From Litorivivens sp041624475 (GTDB lineage: Bacteria > Pseudomonadota > Gammaproteobacteria > Pseudomonadales > Spongiibacteraceae), in NCBI RefSeq assembly GCF_041624475.1, contig NZ_JBFJUX010000003.1, positions 186,001 through 250,000 on the forward strand: a stretch of DNA of 64,000 bases, read 5' to 3'. The notes beneath the pieces are model-generated. The model saw only the letters and a list, made by a program, of their open reading frames with translations, was not told where the DNA came from and made no database searches. Below are positions 34,690 through 42,050 of the stretch, one piece after another. Position 1 is the stretch's first letter. Every line of letters starts with the position of its first letter. Both the position numbers and the translations under genes were made by a program.

Positions 34690-35699
34690 CCACGGTCGAG
34701 AGCTCCACTGTCACCGCACCGGCTGAGTCGGCTTTCGCAGAGTTGGAGGCTCTTTTTGCGGCGACGCCTTTGGCAGCAATAGACCACGACGCGCTGCGCC
34801 AGTGGCAGCCGGGCTCAAGTTTGTGGGGGCGGCTAAAACCGGTGATTGCACGTCGGGCTGGAGCTCGAATTCGCTGGGCAGAGGTGGATGGCCATCGGCT
34901 TAATTACTGGGATACCGGCGCCAGTGACAAGCCGGTACTGGTATTGATTCACGGCTTTGGCTCCAGCAAGGAAAACTGGTCCTTTCTCAGTGAGCTATTG
35001 CATCGACACTACCGCGTGCTGGCCCCCGATCTGCCGGGCTTTGGTAACAGCAGCTTTCGGGTTGATTGCGACTACAAGGTCACCAGCCAGGCGGAGCGTA
35101 TCGCACAATGGCTGAAAGATCTGAAGGTGGATTCAGCCTTCGTCGCGGGCAGCTCTATGGGCGGTGCTATTGCCGCCCAGCTTGCAGCCAGTTATCCGCA
35201 CCTGGTCAGCGGCCTGTGCCTGATGAATGCCGCCGGCGCACCGGCAACCCGCGTCAGTATGCTGGAGGCGGGGATTCTTGCAGGACGCAATTTTCTTGTG
35301 GCTAACCGCCCGGCGGAAGCGCAGAGGGTATTTCAAATCTGCTTTCATTCGCGCAAGCGCGTGCTCGGCGCCGTGTTTGCGTTTTTGATGGGGACTGAGA
35401 TGGCGCAGCGGGCCATCGTCAACCACGCTATCTTTTCGGATCTTGTACATTCGCTGGGCGATGTGAATGCCTGCTTGGGGCAAGTGCAGGCACCGACCCT
35501 GGTTCTGTGGGGTGACAGCGACCGAGTGCTGGATGTGAGTTGTGTGGATGCCTTCCTCGCGGCCATTCCCCAGGCCAAAGCCATGGTGTTTCCCGAGACC
35601 GGTCATCTTCCCATGGTCGAACGACCGAAAGATACCGCCACCGTTGTGCGCGCCTTTTTCAGTGCGCCTCACGGTATTGTGAATACGGAGAATGTTTAA
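34686..35699 (+). CDS. Alpha/beta hydrolase
   Basis: The 337-residue protein has an alpha/beta hydrolase core: oxyanion HGFGSSKENW, the nucleophile elbow GSSMGG with Ser157, an Asp in LVLWGDSDRVLD and a His in PETGHLPMVERP. Beside a Baeyer-Villiger monooxygenase it is a natural candidate to hydrolyse the ester or lactone made by that enzyme. The start is GTG at 34686, overlapping the previous stop; its own stop overlaps the next start (TAATG). Confidence 0.88.
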   Translation: MTTVESSTVTAPAESAFAELEALFAATPLAAIDHDALRQWQPGSSLWGRLKPVIARRAGARIRWAEVDGHRLNYWDTGASDKPVLVLIHGFGSSKENWSFLSELLHRHYRVLAPDLPGFGNSSFRVDCDYKVTSQAERIAQWLKDLKVDSAFVAGSSMGGAIAAQLAASYPHLVSGLCLMNAAGAPATRVSMLEAGILAGRNFLVANRPAEAQRVFQICFHSRKRVLGAVFAFLMGTEMAQRAIVNHAIFSDLVHSLGDVNACLGQVQAPTLVLWGDSDRVLDVSCVDAFLAAIPQAKAMVFPETGHLPMVERPKDTATVVRAFFSAPHGIVNTENV

Positions 35700-37237
35700 T
35701 GACGACTCGCAGACAGGATAGTGGCGAGCTGCTGGATACGGCCATTGTCGGTGCCGGGTTTGGCGGCCTTGGCTTGGCCATAAAATTATTGCAGGAAGGG
35801 CAGAGCAATTTCGCTATCTTTGAGAAATCCGGGGATGTAGGTGGTGTCTGGCGCGACAATATCTATCCCGGTGCGGCCTGCGATGTGCCCTCGCACCTGT
35901 ATTCGTTTTCCTTTGAGCCGAACCCGGAGTGGAGTCGCACCTTTGGTGGTCAGTCAGAGATTCATCAGTACCTTCAGCACTGCACTGACAAGTACCAGCT
36001 GTGGGGAAAAATCCGTTTCAACGCCGAGGTAACGGCGGCGAAGTTTGATGAGCAAAACCACCTCTGGACACTACATTTTGCCGATGGCGGCGCGGTGCGC
36101 GCGCGCGCTGTAGTTTTTGCTGTGGGCGCCTTGAATGTGCCGGCCTATCCAAATATTGAAGGTCTGGACAGCTTTGAAGGCAAGATCATGCACACCGCCG
36201 AGTGGGACTCGGACTGCGATCTTAGGGGCAAGCGCGTGGGCGTAATCGGGACCGGCGCCAGCGCGATTCAGGTAGTTCCCGAAATTCAGCCAGTGGTTGA
36301 ATCCCTGTCCCTGTACCAGCGTACGGCGCCCTGGGTGATGCCCAAACGCGATGGCTGGATTCCACCGCGCTGGCGCAAGCTCTACGCCCGCTTCCCGCTG
36401 TTGCAGAAACTGCACCGTATAGTGCAGTACTGGATGTTTGAGTCAACCGCACCGGTCATGATCAAAAACAACTGGATGACTCGTTTTGGGGAGAAACTCG
36501 GCCGTCGCTATCTTGCACGCATGATCAAAGACCCGGTTCTGCGAGATAAAGTAACGCCGAGGTATGCGCTGGGCTGCAAGCGGGTATTGCTGTCCGATGA
36601 CTATTATCCGGCGCTGACCAGACCCAATGTTGAGGTGTTGACGGACGGCATTGCGCGCGTCGATGAGGCCGGCATCGTCAGTCGCGATGGCAGTCATCAG
36701 CCGCTGGATGTCATTGTCTTGGCGACGGGCTTTAAGGTGCCGGCTGCGGGTGCGCCCTTTCCGATTGAGGGGCTGGGCGGAAGACTGCTCAACGATGACT
36801 GGCGCAGCGGGTCTGAAGCCTACCTAGGCATGACGGTAAGCGGTTACCCGAATATGTTGTACATTATGGGGCCGAATACCGGGCCGGGTAATATCTCGGT
36901 TATCTTTTATATCGAGTCGCAGTTGCGCTATATCATGGCCTATTTGAGGCACCTGAGTGAGCGCAATATCGCCGCGCTGGATCTTAAAGCCGAGGTGCAG
37001 AGGGAATTTAACGATCGTCTTCAGACGAAAATGCAGAACACTACCTGGATGTCAGGTTGTGACAGCTGGTACCTCACGGAAGATGGCAAGAACACAACGC
37101 TCTGGCCCGGTTATTCCTGGCAGTACCGGATGCAGGCAAAGCATTTTGATCCGAGCATTTACCGGAGCCAGCGTCGGCCCATGAGTGTGCCGCAGGTAGA
37201 TGTTGAGCTGGGCGAGCCGGCGACAAGCTCCAGTTAA
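35699..37237 (+). CDS. Baeyer-Villiger-type flavin monooxygenase
   Basis: The 512-residue flavoprotein has an FAD-binding GAGFGG (18-23), FEKSGDVGGVWRDN, the Baeyer-Villiger fingerprint FEGKIMHTAEWD (159-170, FxGxxxHxxxW) and an NADPH-binding GTGASA (184-189). These enzymes insert oxygen next to a ketone to give an ester or lactone. The frame is open upstream, but the ATG at 35699 overlaps the hydrolase stop. The pairing with an alpha/beta hydrolase and a dehydrogenase fits alcohol, ketone, ester and acid steps. Confidence 0.9.
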   Translation: MTTRRQDSGELLDTAIVGAGFGGLGLAIKLLQEGQSNFAIFEKSGDVGGVWRDNIYPGAACDVPSHLYSFSFEPNPEWSRTFGGQSEIHQYLQHCTDKYQLWGKIRFNAEVTAAKFDEQNHLWTLHFADGGAVRARAVVFAVGALNVPAYPNIEGLDSFEGKIMHTAEWDSDCDLRGKRVGVIGTGASAIQVVPEIQPVVESLSLYQRTAPWVMPKRDGWIPPRWRKLYARFPLLQKLHRIVQYWMFESTAPVMIKNNWMTRFGEKLGRRYLARMIKDPVLRDKVTPRYALGCKRVLLSDDYYPALTRPNVEVLTDGIARVDEAGIVSRDGSHQPLDVIVLATGFKVPAAGAPFPIEGLGGRLLNDDWRSGSEAYLGMTVSGYPNMLYIMGPNTGPGNISVIFYIESQLRYIMAYLRHLSERNIAALDLKAEVQREFNDRLQTKMQNTTWMSGCDSWYLTEDGKNTTLWPGYSWQYRMQAKHFDPSIYRSQRRPMSVPQVDVELGEPATSSS

Positions 37238-37258
37238 ATTTATAAAAAGGATGTATCG

Positions 37259-38092
37259 ATGTTTGATTTGAAGGGCAAGGTTATTGCCGTTACGGGAGCC
37301 GGGTCCGGTATTGGGTTTGCCCTCACTGAACTGGCCTTGCGCAGTGGGGCAAAGGTAGCGGCGTCGGATGTGAAGCCCGATTCGCTCAGCGCTCTGCAGG
37401 AACGTTTTCCGTCTCAGCTTCATATTGCGACGCTGGATGTGTCAGAGCGAGAGAGTTTTGCTGACTGGGCTAAATGCGTGGTTGAGCACTTTGGCTGCTG
37501 TGATGTGATTATCAACAATGCCGGTGTGTCCCTGTCCTGTCGCGTGCAGTCAATGCAGCGGGAAGATCTGGAATGGATGATGAATATCAATTTCTGGGGC
37601 GTGGTGAACGGTGTTGAAGCCTTTCTGCCGCACCTGCTGACGCGCCCGGAAGCGGTGGTGGTCAATATCTCCAGTCTGTTTGGTTTGATCGCGGTGCCGT
37701 CGCAGTCTGCCTATAACGCGGCCAAGTTCGCGGTGCGCGGTTATTCGGAATCCATGCGTCAGGACCTGCGCGATACTCCGGTCAAGGTGGTCACTGTCCA
37801 CCCTGGTGGCGTGAAGACCAATATCGTGATCAACGGCAAGCATTTTGAAAGTCTTGACGGCAGCAGTACCAATACCGAAGAGTCAGCCGCCATGTTTGAA
37901 CGGATTGCCTCGACCACGCCGGAGCGCGCTGCACAGATCATTCTGCGCGGCGTAGAAAAAGGTAAGCCGCGGGTGCTGATCGGCCGTGATGCGGTGTTTC
38001 TCGATTTACTACAGCGTTTCCTGCCAGGGCTTTATGACCGCGTGACTGTGCCCGTGTCGTTGCGTGGCCGTCGGCGGATGGCCACGCCGTAG
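37259..38092 (+). CDS. Short-chain dehydrogenase/reductase
   Basis: The 277-residue SDR has TGAGSGIG (12-19), VIINNAGVS, NISSL and YNAAKFAV for Ser-Tyr-Lys catalysis, and a C-terminal part longer than usual with membrane-prone residues (VFLDLLQRFLPGLYDR). SadH-like SDRs next to monooxygenases and lipases are known from the mycobacterial mymA operon, which this block partly resembles. It lies 21 bases after the monooxygenase gene, and its stop overlaps the next GTG. Confidence 0.85.
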   Translation: MFDLKGKVIAVTGAGSGIGFALTELALRSGAKVAASDVKPDSLSALQERFPSQLHIATLDVSERESFADWAKCVVEHFGCCDVIINNAGVSLSCRVQSMQREDLEWMMNINFWGVVNGVEAFLPHLLTRPEAVVVNISSLFGLIAVPSQSAYNAAKFAVRGYSESMRQDLRDTPVKVVTVHPGGVKTNIVINGKHFESLDGSSTNTEESAAMFERIASTTPERAAQIILRGVEKGKPRVLIGRDAVFLDLLQRFLPGLYDRVTVPVSLRGRRRMATP

Positions 38093-39249
38093 TGGCGGAA
38101 CCTCGTCGCTTGGCTGTTTTACCCTCCCTTGGCCGAAGCCTGTGCTCGGCCCTTTTTATTTTTGGCTGTCTCGCGACGCCGCTGCTGGCACACGAGGCAG
38201 ACTCCACGCGTCGAAACCTGCAACCTGTTCTGGGAAATGCCGCCCAGCGTCCGGATTTGGTTGAAACCGTTGCACACAGTAGTGGCTATACTTTTCTCAA
38301 TGACCGGGAAGAAATGCTCGACGACCTGCTGAAGGCTCGGCGCGAGGCAGCGGCACTGGAATCCAGCGTTCGCCGCTTTGAATACCGCCCGGGTGATGAA
38401 GAGCCGCTGATCAGGCGGCTGCAATCGCTGGACAACACTGCGACGACCTTTCAGGCCGGGATAGGGCTGGTCATTGGCGGTCCGGTTTTTGATGACCGCT
38501 ACACTGTCAGCGCGCAGGCTCATACCCGTTTTGCCGGCACCTTTGACTATGTCGAGTCGGATGAACCCAAGCTTCGCCTGGCGCCGGTGATTGCCTTTTT
38601 CGAACTGTCGGAACTGGAGTCTCGGGCGCGGGTGTCGGGTTACGGTGTCGGAGAGGTGGCCTTGCATCGTCGGCTGGACGAAGTGAATATTACGGCGACC
38701 ACCGTCAGTACCAGTCTGAAATATCAGGCGATTTCCCTCTATGAAAGGGAAGTGCCGATACAGGATTATCGGGAAAGCGATTTTTTCGAATTGAGTGGCT
38801 TCACGCGTGACTTTCACCGGGCCAATGTCGACCTGTCCAGCTCGACGGAGCTGGGCCGCTGGCGCGTCGGCTTGACCCTTCGCGACCTGTTTGAAAGCAC
38901 CTATCGCGGCCCGCGAGGATCGACCTTTCACTTGCGAACCCGGGGTGAATTGCGGATCGATTATCAATTTGACTGGGCTCGGGTAAGCCTGTTTCAGGAA
39001 CTGACGCCACAGCCGGCTTTTGGCGAAATGAAAGGGCGGCGCGAAACCGTGTTGGGCGTCGAAAAACCGATTTCCAGACGTTTTGTGGTTGGCGCCAGTT
39101 ATATGCATGTGGCCAGAGATCGGGATAACGACTCGCTCAGCCTGTCCCTGAGCTATCACTTGCTGGACAGTTTTTATATCGGCGTTACCGGCACGGCTGC
39201 GAGTGATCGAGAGCTGGGAGGCGCGTTTCGCCTGCAGCTGCCTTTCTAG
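38092..39249 (+). CDS. Putative outer-membrane beta-barrel protein, unknown family
   Basis: The 385-residue protein has a signal-peptide-like N-terminus (LCSALFIFGCLATPLLA), an N-terminal domain of about 90 residues and then many amphipathic strands ending in GGAFRLQLPF, a C-terminal Phe typical of barrel proteins. It may form a channel for hydrophobic compounds, or be related to TraF-like barrels; neither is shown. The start GTG at 38092 overlaps the previous stop. A terminator-like hairpin lies in codons 14-24, and a MITE-like element has its insertion target at the stop codon. Confidence 0.65.
   Translation: MAEPRRLAVLPSLGRSLCSALFIFGCLATPLLAHEADSTRRNLQPVLGNAAQRPDLVETVAHSSGYTFLNDREEMLDDLLKARREAAALESSVRRFEYRPGDEEPLIRRLQSLDNTATTFQAGIGLVIGGPVFDDRYTVSAQAHTRFAGTFDYVESDEPKLRLAPVIAFFELSELESRARVSGYGVGEVALHRRLDEVNITATTVSTSLKYQAISLYEREVPIQDYRESDFFELSGFTRDFHRANVDLSSSTELGRWRVGLTLRDLFESTYRGPRGSTFHLRTRGELRIDYQFDWARVSLFQELTPQPAFGEMKGRRETVLGVEKPISRRFVVGASYMHVARDRDNDSLSLSLSYHLLDSFYIGVTGTAASDRELGGAFRLQLPF
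38131..38163 (+). terminator. Terminator-like hairpin inside the start of the barrel gene
   Basis: GGCCGA (38131-38136) and TCGGCC (38146-38151) form a 6-bp GC-rich stem with a 9-base loop, followed by CTTTTTATTTTT. This looks like an intrinsic terminator that ends the transcript of the dehydrogenase gene about 60 bases past its stop, but it lies within the signal-peptide codons of the next open frame. It might attenuate expression of that gene. Confidence 0.6.
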
Positions 39250-39281
39250 GGCACCTCTGATTAATTCGGCGATAGCTCAGG

Positions 39282-39374
39282 CTTTGCGTTGATTTGCCTG
39301 TCAAGGCGCGGTCACGCAGGAAGGCTGGTTGCCTTTCAAGTGAGCGCAACGCAGTCAGGCGGATCAATGCAAAG
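39282..39374. repeat. Internal stem-loop I of the MITE-like element
   Basis: The segment 39282-39300 (CTTTGCGTTGATTTGCCTG) pairs with 39356-39374 with three mismatches. A shorter hairpin AAGGC-TGGTT-GCCTT lies inside at 39321-39335. Together they form an extended hairpin in DNA or RNA. Confidence 0.7.
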
Positions 39375-39389
39375 CCCCGGAGGGCGAGC

Positions 39390-39477
39390 CTCTGGCGCAC
39401 ACTGGACGTCGTTGCAGCGCTCGTCAAGGAGAATAACCCTTGACCTTCGCACTGCGCCTTGCCAGTGCGCGCCAGAG
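39390..39477. repeat. Internal stem-loop II of the MITE-like element
   Basis: CTCTGGCGCACACTGG (39390-39405) pairs with CCAGTGCGCGCCAGAG (39462-39477) with one mismatch. Within the loop GTCAAGG (39423-39429) and CCTTGAC (39438-39444) form a perfect 7-bp hairpin. With stem-loop I it gives the element a two-armed cloverleaf-like shape inside the terminal stem. Confidence 0.75.
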
Positions 39478-39577
39478 ACTCCGCTGAGCCATTGCCGAAT
39501 TAATCAGAGGTGCCCTAGCGTTTAATCACGACGCGGGCCTTGGTATCCTTGCGCGGCCTCAATTAGGGAGCCTCGCA

Positions 39578-40276
39578 TTGTCCGCACAGAAATCCATCAA
39601 ATTGCATCCGTCCTGGCTACAGGCGCTAGCCGGCGAGTTTGAGCAGGAGTATATGGTCAAGTTGCGCGCATTTCTGGCGGAGCGCATGGCCAGCGGGGCC
39701 GTGGTCTTCCCGCGCCCGGCCGAGTGGTTTAATGCGCTCGATACCACCCCTCTGGACAACGTCAAAGTCGTGATTCTGGGGCAGGATCCTTACCACGGGC
39801 CGGATCAGGCCCACGGCCTGTGCTTTTCGGTGAAACCGCCGGTCGCGCCACCCCCATCGCTGATGAATATCTACAAGGAATTGCAGAGCGACCTGGGGCT
39901 CACGCCGCCCAAGCACGGTTGCCTGACCAGCTGGGCCGAGCAGGGCGTATTGCTACTGAACAGCGTGCTTACGGTGGAGCAGGGGCAGGCCGGTGCCCAT
40001 CAGGGCAAGGGCTGGGAGCGTTTTACAGACGCGGTAATCGAGTCGATCAATCGTGAGCGGGAAGGGGTGGTGTTTCTGCTTTGGGGCGGTTATGCCCAGA
40101 AAAAAGGGCAGCTGGTGGATACTGCCCGTCACTGCGTTCTGAAGGCGCCGCATCCGTCACCGCTGAGCGCCCACCGCGGCTTTCTGGGCTGCCGGCATTT
40201 TTCACAGACCAACGACTACCTGAACTCGCGAGGGGAGAGCCCCATCCGCTGGGAACTTCCGGTCGCGGTTAGCTAA
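39578..40276 (+). CDS. ung: Uracil-DNA glycosylase
   Basis: The 232-residue family 1 UDG removes uracil from DNA to start base-excision repair. It has the catalytic water-activating motif GQDPYHG, the minor-groove segment PPSLMNI and the HPSPLSAHRG leucine loop. The start is TTG at 39578, preceded by TAGGGAG. It lies just downstream of the MITE-like element, whose insertion puts its right end 59 bases from this start, so the native promoter may have been altered. It overlaps ygfZ tail to tail by 8 bases. Confidence 0.95.
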   Translation: MSAQKSIKLHPSWLQALAGEFEQEYMVKLRAFLAERMASGAVVFPRPAEWFNALDTTPLDNVKVVILGQDPYHGPDQAHGLCFSVKPPVAPPPSLMNIYKELQSDLGLTPPKHGCLTSWAEQGVLLLNSVLTVEQGQAGAHQGKGWERFTDAVIESINREREGVVFLLWGGYAQKKGQLVDTARHCVLKAPHPSPLSAHRGFLGCRHFSQTNDYLNSRGESPIRWELPVAVS

Positions 40277-41264
40277 GGCCGTAGGGCGGGGGCGACAGCT
40301 CGCTAATCCGGCTGCCCTGTTCCAGCCGCAGCTGGTCTGATTCGGCGGAGGCCGTGGTCAGTACCAGCGCTGCGCGTCCGTCATCTGCACTCAGTGCCAC
40401 CATGCCGACGGCCTTGTCGCCGTCCAGTACCGTTTCTCCAGCTTTCGCTTCACCTTCAATGTGGGCCAGATACAGCCGTCGTTTGGGTACGCCTTTGAAG
40501 TGCAGGCGGGCGACCACTTCCTGACCGGTGTAGCAGCCTTTTTTGAAATTGACCGCACCGGTCAGATCGTAATTGAGAAACTGGGGCAGGAATTCATCTC
40601 GGGTGGCGGCGCACACGGGGACATCGCCGGCGGCGATGCGCAGGCTGTCCCAGTACACCGAGCTGGTGGGCTGGGCTTTGGTTTTCAATGCTTGCCAAAC
40701 CTCCAGCGCCTTTTCAGGGCTGAGCCACAATTCGAAGCCTTGCCCGGCGCTGTCACATTGCAAGAGTAGCCCGCCGGATACAGTTCGGGTTTCCAGTGCG
40801 GATTGCGGTGTTCCGTCAAACACGTCATTGAGTATTGAAGACGCGTCGGGGCCACTCAGGCCGATACCGACAAAGTCCTCATTGGCTTCGCTCAGATCCA
40901 CTTTGGAAAATACCGCATATTTTGCCAGCGCGGTCAGTGTGTTGGTTACCACATCGCGTCGCAATTGCAGGAGCAGTGTGTCGTCGTCAAGCTGGGCGGC
41001 GGTAAAGCTCGCCAGCATTCGGCCTTTGGGGGTGCAGTAGCCACCCTGGCGGGCCTGATCGGCGCCGACCTGCCGAAAATCTGCGGTGGTCTGGCCCTGA
41101 AAGAAGGTCTGGCCATCGGGGCCGACGGCTTTGATAAAACCGTATTGCGACAGTGGCACCAGGCGGTTACGCCCCTCGCTTACATTGTCTGCAAACAGGC
41201 AGTGATCCCCCTCAAGGCGGGCGCCATCGGATAATAACTGGTCGTGAAAGGCAGAGAGACTCAA
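40269..41264 (-). CDS. ygfZ: Folate-binding protein YgfZ (Fe-S cluster/tRNA modification)
   Basis: The 331-residue protein is related to the glycine-cleavage T-protein. It carries the strictly conserved YgfZ signature KKGCYTGQEVVAR (about residues 240-252), whose Cys is needed for function. YgfZ uses tetrahydrofolate and helps in the synthesis or repair of some Fe-S enzymes such as MiaB. Its gene is divergent from sdhE, a usual gammaproteobacterial neighbour. Confidence 0.92.
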   Translation of the reverse strand: MSLSAFHDQLLSDGARLEGDHCLFADNVSEGRNRLVPLSQYGFIKAVGPDGQTFFQGQTTADFRQVGADQARQGGYCTPKGRMLASFTAAQLDDDTLLLQLRRDVVTNTLTALAKYAVFSKVDLSEANEDFVGIGLSGPDASSILNDVFDGTPQSALETRTVSGGLLLQCDSAGQGFELWLSPEKALEVWQALKTKAQPTSSVYWDSLRIAAGDVPVCAATRDEFLPQFLNYDLTGAVNFKKGCYTGQEVVARLHFKGVPKRRLYLAHIEGEAKAGETVLDGDKAVGMVALSADDGRAALVLTTASAESDQLRLEQGSRISELSPPPYGLS

Positions 41265-41350
41265 CGTAAACTCCGGTTTTTGGCAAATCAGCAGCAGTGG
41301 GTTGGCAAAGCCAGCGCAAAGAAGGCCATGCGTTGACTGGCCGGTGTCGC

Positions 41351-41356
41351 TATAAT
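41351..41356 (+). promoter_or_regulatory. Consensus -10 box upstream of sdhE
   Basis: A perfect TATAAT lies 34 bases before the sdhE start. The only TTGAC-like -35 candidate (41333-41338) is 12 bases away, too close, so the true -35 is weak or an activator is used. Confidence 0.45.
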
Positions 41357-41389
41357 GCGCCGCTCAATGAACGGCAGCAGTGGAACTTA

Positions 41390-41650
41390 ATGTACTCAGA
41401 AAACGAGATCAAGCGAATTTACTGGGCCAGCCGGCGTGGCATGCTGGAACTGGATCTGATGCTGGTGCCTTTTATGGAAAACTGTTTTCGCAGTCTGTCT
41501 CCGGAAAAGCAGCAACACTACGTTGCCCTTATGGAATGCGAGGACACGGAAATCTTTCAGTGGCTGCTGGGGACGGAAAACCCAGACGACAAAAATTTAC
41601 TAGGGATAGTGAATGACATCAAAGCCCACGCCCGCACCCCTAAGGCTTGA
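41390..41650 (+). CDS. sdhE: FAD assembly factor SdhE
   Basis: The 86-residue protein has the SdhE (YgfY) fold with the conserved IYWASRRGMLELDLML segment, including the RGxxE motif, needed to attach FAD covalently to succinate dehydrogenase. The frame is open further upstream to 41297 but the ATG at 41390 fits the family size and start. It overlaps the ygfX gene, as in E. coli. Confidence 0.93.
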   Translation: MYSENEIKRIYWASRRGMLELDLMLVPFMENCFRSLSPEKQQHYVALMECEDTEIFQWLLGTENPDDKNLLGIVNDIKAHARTPKA

Positions 41651-42050
41651 ACTGCGCCCCTCCAGATTCCTAGTGGCTTTTCTGCTAACCATTCACCTGC
41701 TGACGGTCATTGCGGTCCTGCTGGCTCAGGTAGGCCCGCTTGTCAAAACCCTCGCGCTGTTTCTGGTGATCATCAGTCTCTGTTATCACTGGACCCGCGC
41801 CTTTCACCCCGCGTGGCGGGTAGAGGCCTTGGGCAGGGACGAGGCAGGCTGGTGGCTGCAGTGTGGGGGGCGACGTCAGCGAGCCGGACTGCGCTCCTGC
41901 TGGGTGACGGCCCACGCGGCAGGCATGAGTTTTGCCGGGCGGTCGCTGTTGATTACCGGGGATGCCTGTGAGCCCGACGTCTTTCGGCAGCTGCGAGTGC
42001 AGTTACGCTTTGCGCCCGGGCTCGAGGATCGTATCGCGGGCCTCGGCTAG
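41613..42050 (+). CDS. YgfX/CptA-like membrane protein
   Basis: The 145-residue protein has two membrane helices near residues 20-58 followed by a small beta-rich cytoplasmic part. The layout and position straight after sdhE match YgfX (CptA), described in E. coli as a toxin-like inhibitor of cell division and also linked to flavinylation. The start lies 38 bases inside sdhE; its last 48 bases overlap nadB tail to tail. Confidence 0.7.
   Translation: MTSKPTPAPLRLELRPSRFLVAFLLTIHLLTVIAVLLAQVGPLVKTLALFLVIISLCYHWTRAFHPAWRVEALGRDEAGWWLQCGGRRQRAGLRSCWVTAHAAGMSFAGRSLLITGDACEPDVFRQLRVQLRFAPGLEDRIAGLG

Larger units (their letters stand above)
39246..39518. mobile_element. MITE-like element with 25-bp perfect terminal inverted repeats (IS5-type target CTAG)
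   Basis: The left end (39246-39270) and the right end (39494-39518) are exact reverse complements over 25 bases, starting CTAGGGCACC and ending GGTGCCCTAG. The outermost CTAG on each side fits a 4-bp YTAR target duplication, as made by IS5-group transposases. Beyond the perfect part the similarity goes on with few mismatches (GCTCAG near 39274-39280). No open frame of transposase size is inside, so it must be mobilised in trans, if at all. The TAG of the left CTAG is the stop codon of the preceding gene. Confidence 0.88.

Noticed and set aside
38119..39159. A 346-codon minus-strand frame over the barrel gene
   Set aside because: The plus-strand frame has a signal peptide, alternating strands and a terminal Phe; the minus-strand product has none and is rich in odd residues such as His and Gln.
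41333..41356. TTGACT and TATAAT as a sigma-70 promoter of sdhE
   Set aside because: The spacer is only 12 bases, too short for sigma-70; only the -10 box is kept as a feature.
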